Shown: positions 62,595-64,000 of the stretch, piece by piece | Layout of the letters: every line of letters starts with the position of its first letter | How positions within the stretch are numbered: position 1 is the stretch's first letter | From: Flavipsychrobacter sp. | GTDB taxonomy: Bacteria; Bacteroidota; Bacteroidia; Chitinophagales; Chitinophagaceae | Direction of reading: 5' to 3' | Length of the DNA stretch: 64,000 bases | Assembly (NCBI GenBank): GCA_016787265.1 | Contig: JAEUVF010000008.1 | Coordinates: forward strand, 372,001 to 436,000 | Translations under genes and position numbers: made by a program | Notes under the pieces: generated by a model | What the model was told of the DNA's origin: nothing | The model's input: the letters and a program-made list of their open reading frames with translations, nothing else | Database searches by the model: none

Positions 62595-62612
62595 GGTAAT
62601 AATTTCTTAACA
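62595..62612 (+). promoter_or_regulatory. Two Pho-box-like direct repeats (11-bp period)
   Basis: GGTAATA, ATTT, CTTAACA: two 7-base boxes with TAA(T/C)A cores exactly 11 bp apart, in the divergent gap between DUF47 and the porin. They lie 32 bp upstream of the porin -7 element. Confidence 0.5.
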
Positions 62613-62643
62613 TTGCTTGCCCGTCGCGGCTGCATTTGACGGA

Positions 62644-62651
62644 TACCTTTG
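62644..62651 (+). promoter_or_regulatory. Bacteroidota -7 promoter element for the porin
   Basis: TACCTTTG matches TAnnTTTG exactly, 40 bases before the porin ATG. TTG at 62617 is slightly too far away for a standard -33 element. Confidence 0.45.
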
Positions 62652-62656
62652 CCGCC

Positions 62657-62685
62657 GTTAATAATTTGGTAACACTAAATTAATT
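62657..62685 (+). promoter_or_regulatory. Second set of Pho-box-like direct repeats
   Basis: GTTAATA, ATTT, GGTAACA, CTAA, ATTAATT: boxes at 62657, 62668 and a weaker one at 62679, all on an 11-bp period. They end 6 bases before the porin ATG and lie downstream of the proposed -7 element. Confidence 0.5.
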
Positions 62686-62691
62686 CCTGAA

Positions 62692-63903
62692 ATGGCTTCG
62701 ATTTACCGTGTTTTTGGCTTGATTTTGATTGGATTGACAGTATTTTTTAATGTGTCTGGCCAGGATTCGGTGACTACTGTAGCTGTTTCCAAAAAGAAAT
62801 GGTTTGAAACCTTCACTATACGAGGTTATGTACAAACCCGTTACAATCGGCTACTGGAAAGCAATCCCAATCTGAAATGTGATCAGTGCGACCGAAGCTG
62901 GGGAGGAAACGGGGGCTTTTTTCTGCGGAGGGTACGGGTGATCATCCAGGGAAACATTTCGGATCGTGTATCCATATATATACAACCGGATTTTGCTTCA
63001 TCTACAGGTGGCGGATTGAATTACGGCCAGATACGGGATGCTTATTTTGACCTGGCGTTTAATGATAAGAAGACCTGGCGAATAAGAGTTGGACAAAGTA
63101 AAGTTCCCTACGGATTTGAAGGAATGCAGAGCAGTTCCAACCGGTTGCCATTGGACCGTAGCGATGGGATCAATTCCTCATTTGTCAATGAACGCGATCT
63201 CGGAGCATTTTTATACTGGGCTCCGGCAGAGAAAAGAGAATTATTGAACCGGCTTACGGAAGATGGACTCAAAGGGTCGGGAGACTATGGCATCGCAGGA
63301 TTTGGTGTGTTCAACGGACAGGCAACCAATCGGGCAGATCAAAATCGCCAGGTACATGTGGTCGGCAGGTTCTCCTGGCCGGTACAGTTAACGAACGGGC
63401 AAATTATTGAAGCTGGTATCCAGGCTTATACCGGTAAATACACGGTTGCCGATACTACCCGCGGAGTAAAGCTGATCAACCCCGATGCCAGCTATAGAGA
63501 TGAGCGGGTAGCTGCTTCCTTTACTTTGTATCCTCAACCTTTTGGTATCCAGGCAGAATACAATGTAGGAAGCGGGCCAGAATATAATCCTTTGACCAAC
63601 ACTATTGAGCAAAAAAAATTGCAGGGTGGTTATGTTATCGCAAATTATATGGTGAAGCCTGGAAAGATGGTATTAATTCCATTTGCCCGTTATCATTATT
63701 ACCAGGGAGGTAAAAAATTTGAACTGGATGCCCGTAGTTACAAAGTAAACGAGTTGGAGCTGGGGGCAGAATGGCAAATCAATCGTAATGTAGAACTGGT
63801 AGCGATGTATGTTTTTTCCAACCGGCGTTTTGAAGATGCTGCCAATCCGGATAACAAACAGAGCGGACGTTTACTTCGCCTGCAGGCTCAGTTAAACTTC
63901 TGA
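62692..63903 (+). CDS. Phosphate-selective porin O/P-type outer-membrane protein
   Basis: The 403-residue protein has a signal peptide (MASIYRVFGLILIGLTVFFN, cleaved near SGQ). A 16-stranded-type barrel follows, with the OprO/OprP-like features FTIRGYVQTRYNRLLES, GGFFLRRVRVIIQGNISDRV, IYIQPDFASSTGGG and RIRVGQSKVPYGFEGMQSSS. It ends in LRLQAQLNF with a terminal phenylalanine. It probably lets phosphate or other anions through the outer membrane. It is divergent from DUF47-pit, which supports a phosphate role. Confidence 0.9.
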   Translation: MASIYRVFGLILIGLTVFFNVSGQDSVTTVAVSKKKWFETFTIRGYVQTRYNRLLESNPNLKCDQCDRSWGGNGGFFLRRVRVIIQGNISDRVSIYIQPDFASSTGGGLNYGQIRDAYFDLAFNDKKTWRIRVGQSKVPYGFEGMQSSSNRLPLDRSDGINSSFVNERDLGAFLYWAPAEKRELLNRLTEDGLKGSGDYGIAGFGVFNGQATNRADQNRQVHVVGRFSWPVQLTNGQIIEAGIQAYTGKYTVADTTRGVKLINPDASYRDERVAASFTLYPQPFGIQAEYNVGSGPEYNPLTNTIEQKKLQGGYVIANYMVKPGKMVLIPFARYHYYQGGKKFELDARSYKVNELELGAEWQINRNVELVAMYVFSNRRFEDAANPDNKQSGRLLRLQAQLNF

Positions 63904-63932
63904 ATCCTTACTGCATAAGGACTTTAAGACCC

Positions 63933-63994
63933 GTTAATATTCCCGTAACATTGGAGTTACAATTCGTTAACGCTCCAATAACAGGGTGATAATA
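63933..63994 (+). promoter_or_regulatory. Six phased Pho-box-like repeats upstream of a gene outside the window
   Basis: Boxes start at 63933, 63944, 63955, 63966, 63977 and 63988, exactly 11 bp apart: GTTAATA, CGTAACA, AGTTACA, GTTAACG, AATAACA, GATAATA. Positions 3 (T) and 5 (A) are the same in all six. The period and TTAACA-like core are those of PhoP/PhoB-family binding sites. A weak 6-bp hairpin (TCCTTA / TAAGGA, 63905-63921) between the porin stop and the boxes may be a terminator. Confidence 0.65.
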
Positions 63995-64000
63995 TTGTCC

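Overview
The window looks like ordinary chromosome of a Bacteroidota member, most likely family Chitinophagaceae or a close relative (inference). Support comes from the gldKLMN type IX secretion core, the DUF4271-hemD pair, DUF4783 next to nadC, three TonB-dependent receptors, two ECF sigma factors each followed by a membrane partner, multi-PAS sensor kinases, and promoters of the Bacteroidota TAnnTTTG type close to start codons. No rRNA, tRNA, transposase, phage gene or CRISPR array was seen.

Layout. 0-9 kb: a truncated PAS sensor and a NarL-type regulator, a cobalamin-riboswitch-controlled BtuB-like receptor, a second TonB receptor, and a permease/PLP-enzyme pair. 9-20 kb: a TolC/HlyD efflux pair coupled to gpsA, hemW, an Omp85-type protein, DUF4271, hemD and a DUF255 protein. 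20-25 kb: gldK-gldL-gldM-gldN. 25.5-33.6 kb: a minus-strand run reading ECF sigma, membrane partner, lipoprotein, uvrC, hybrid PAS/GAF kinase and response regulator. 33.6-38.5 kb: gpmI, a haem-binding-domain protein, an unknown membrane protein and a haemoglobin-type TonB receptor. 38.7-49 kb: housekeeping genes (nadC, SUI1, icd, apaG, peptide transporter, purD, kynA, a GH29 fucosidase) with an isolated four-helix-bundle gene. 49-56 kb: the cell-shape operon mreBCD-mrdA-rodA and a metallo-hydrolase. 55.8-60.6 kb: a minus-strand run rfbA-galE-transketolase half-ECF sigma-anti-sigma-like-Spy-like. 60.7-64 kb: a phosphate region (pit, PhoU-like DUF47, OprP-type porin).

Two patterns are not explained by the genes. 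(1) A family of short tandem arrays with a strict 7-bp (sometimes 8- or 15-bp) period starts at or within a few bases of the stop codon of about ten genes, nearly always with GTGAAA, GAATTA or GGAAGA units on the coding strand. Arrays occur as inverted pairs that bracket terminators, a SUI1/small-membrane-protein pair, and a four-helix-bundle gene. One array lies in frame inside the permease gene. They resemble the STRR heptamers of filamentous cyanobacteria in kind. (2) The phosphate region carries direct repeats of TAACA/TAATA boxes spaced exactly 11 bp apart, including six in a row at the right edge, which look like PhoB/PhoP-type operators.

All function calls are from reading the translations; no database search was run.
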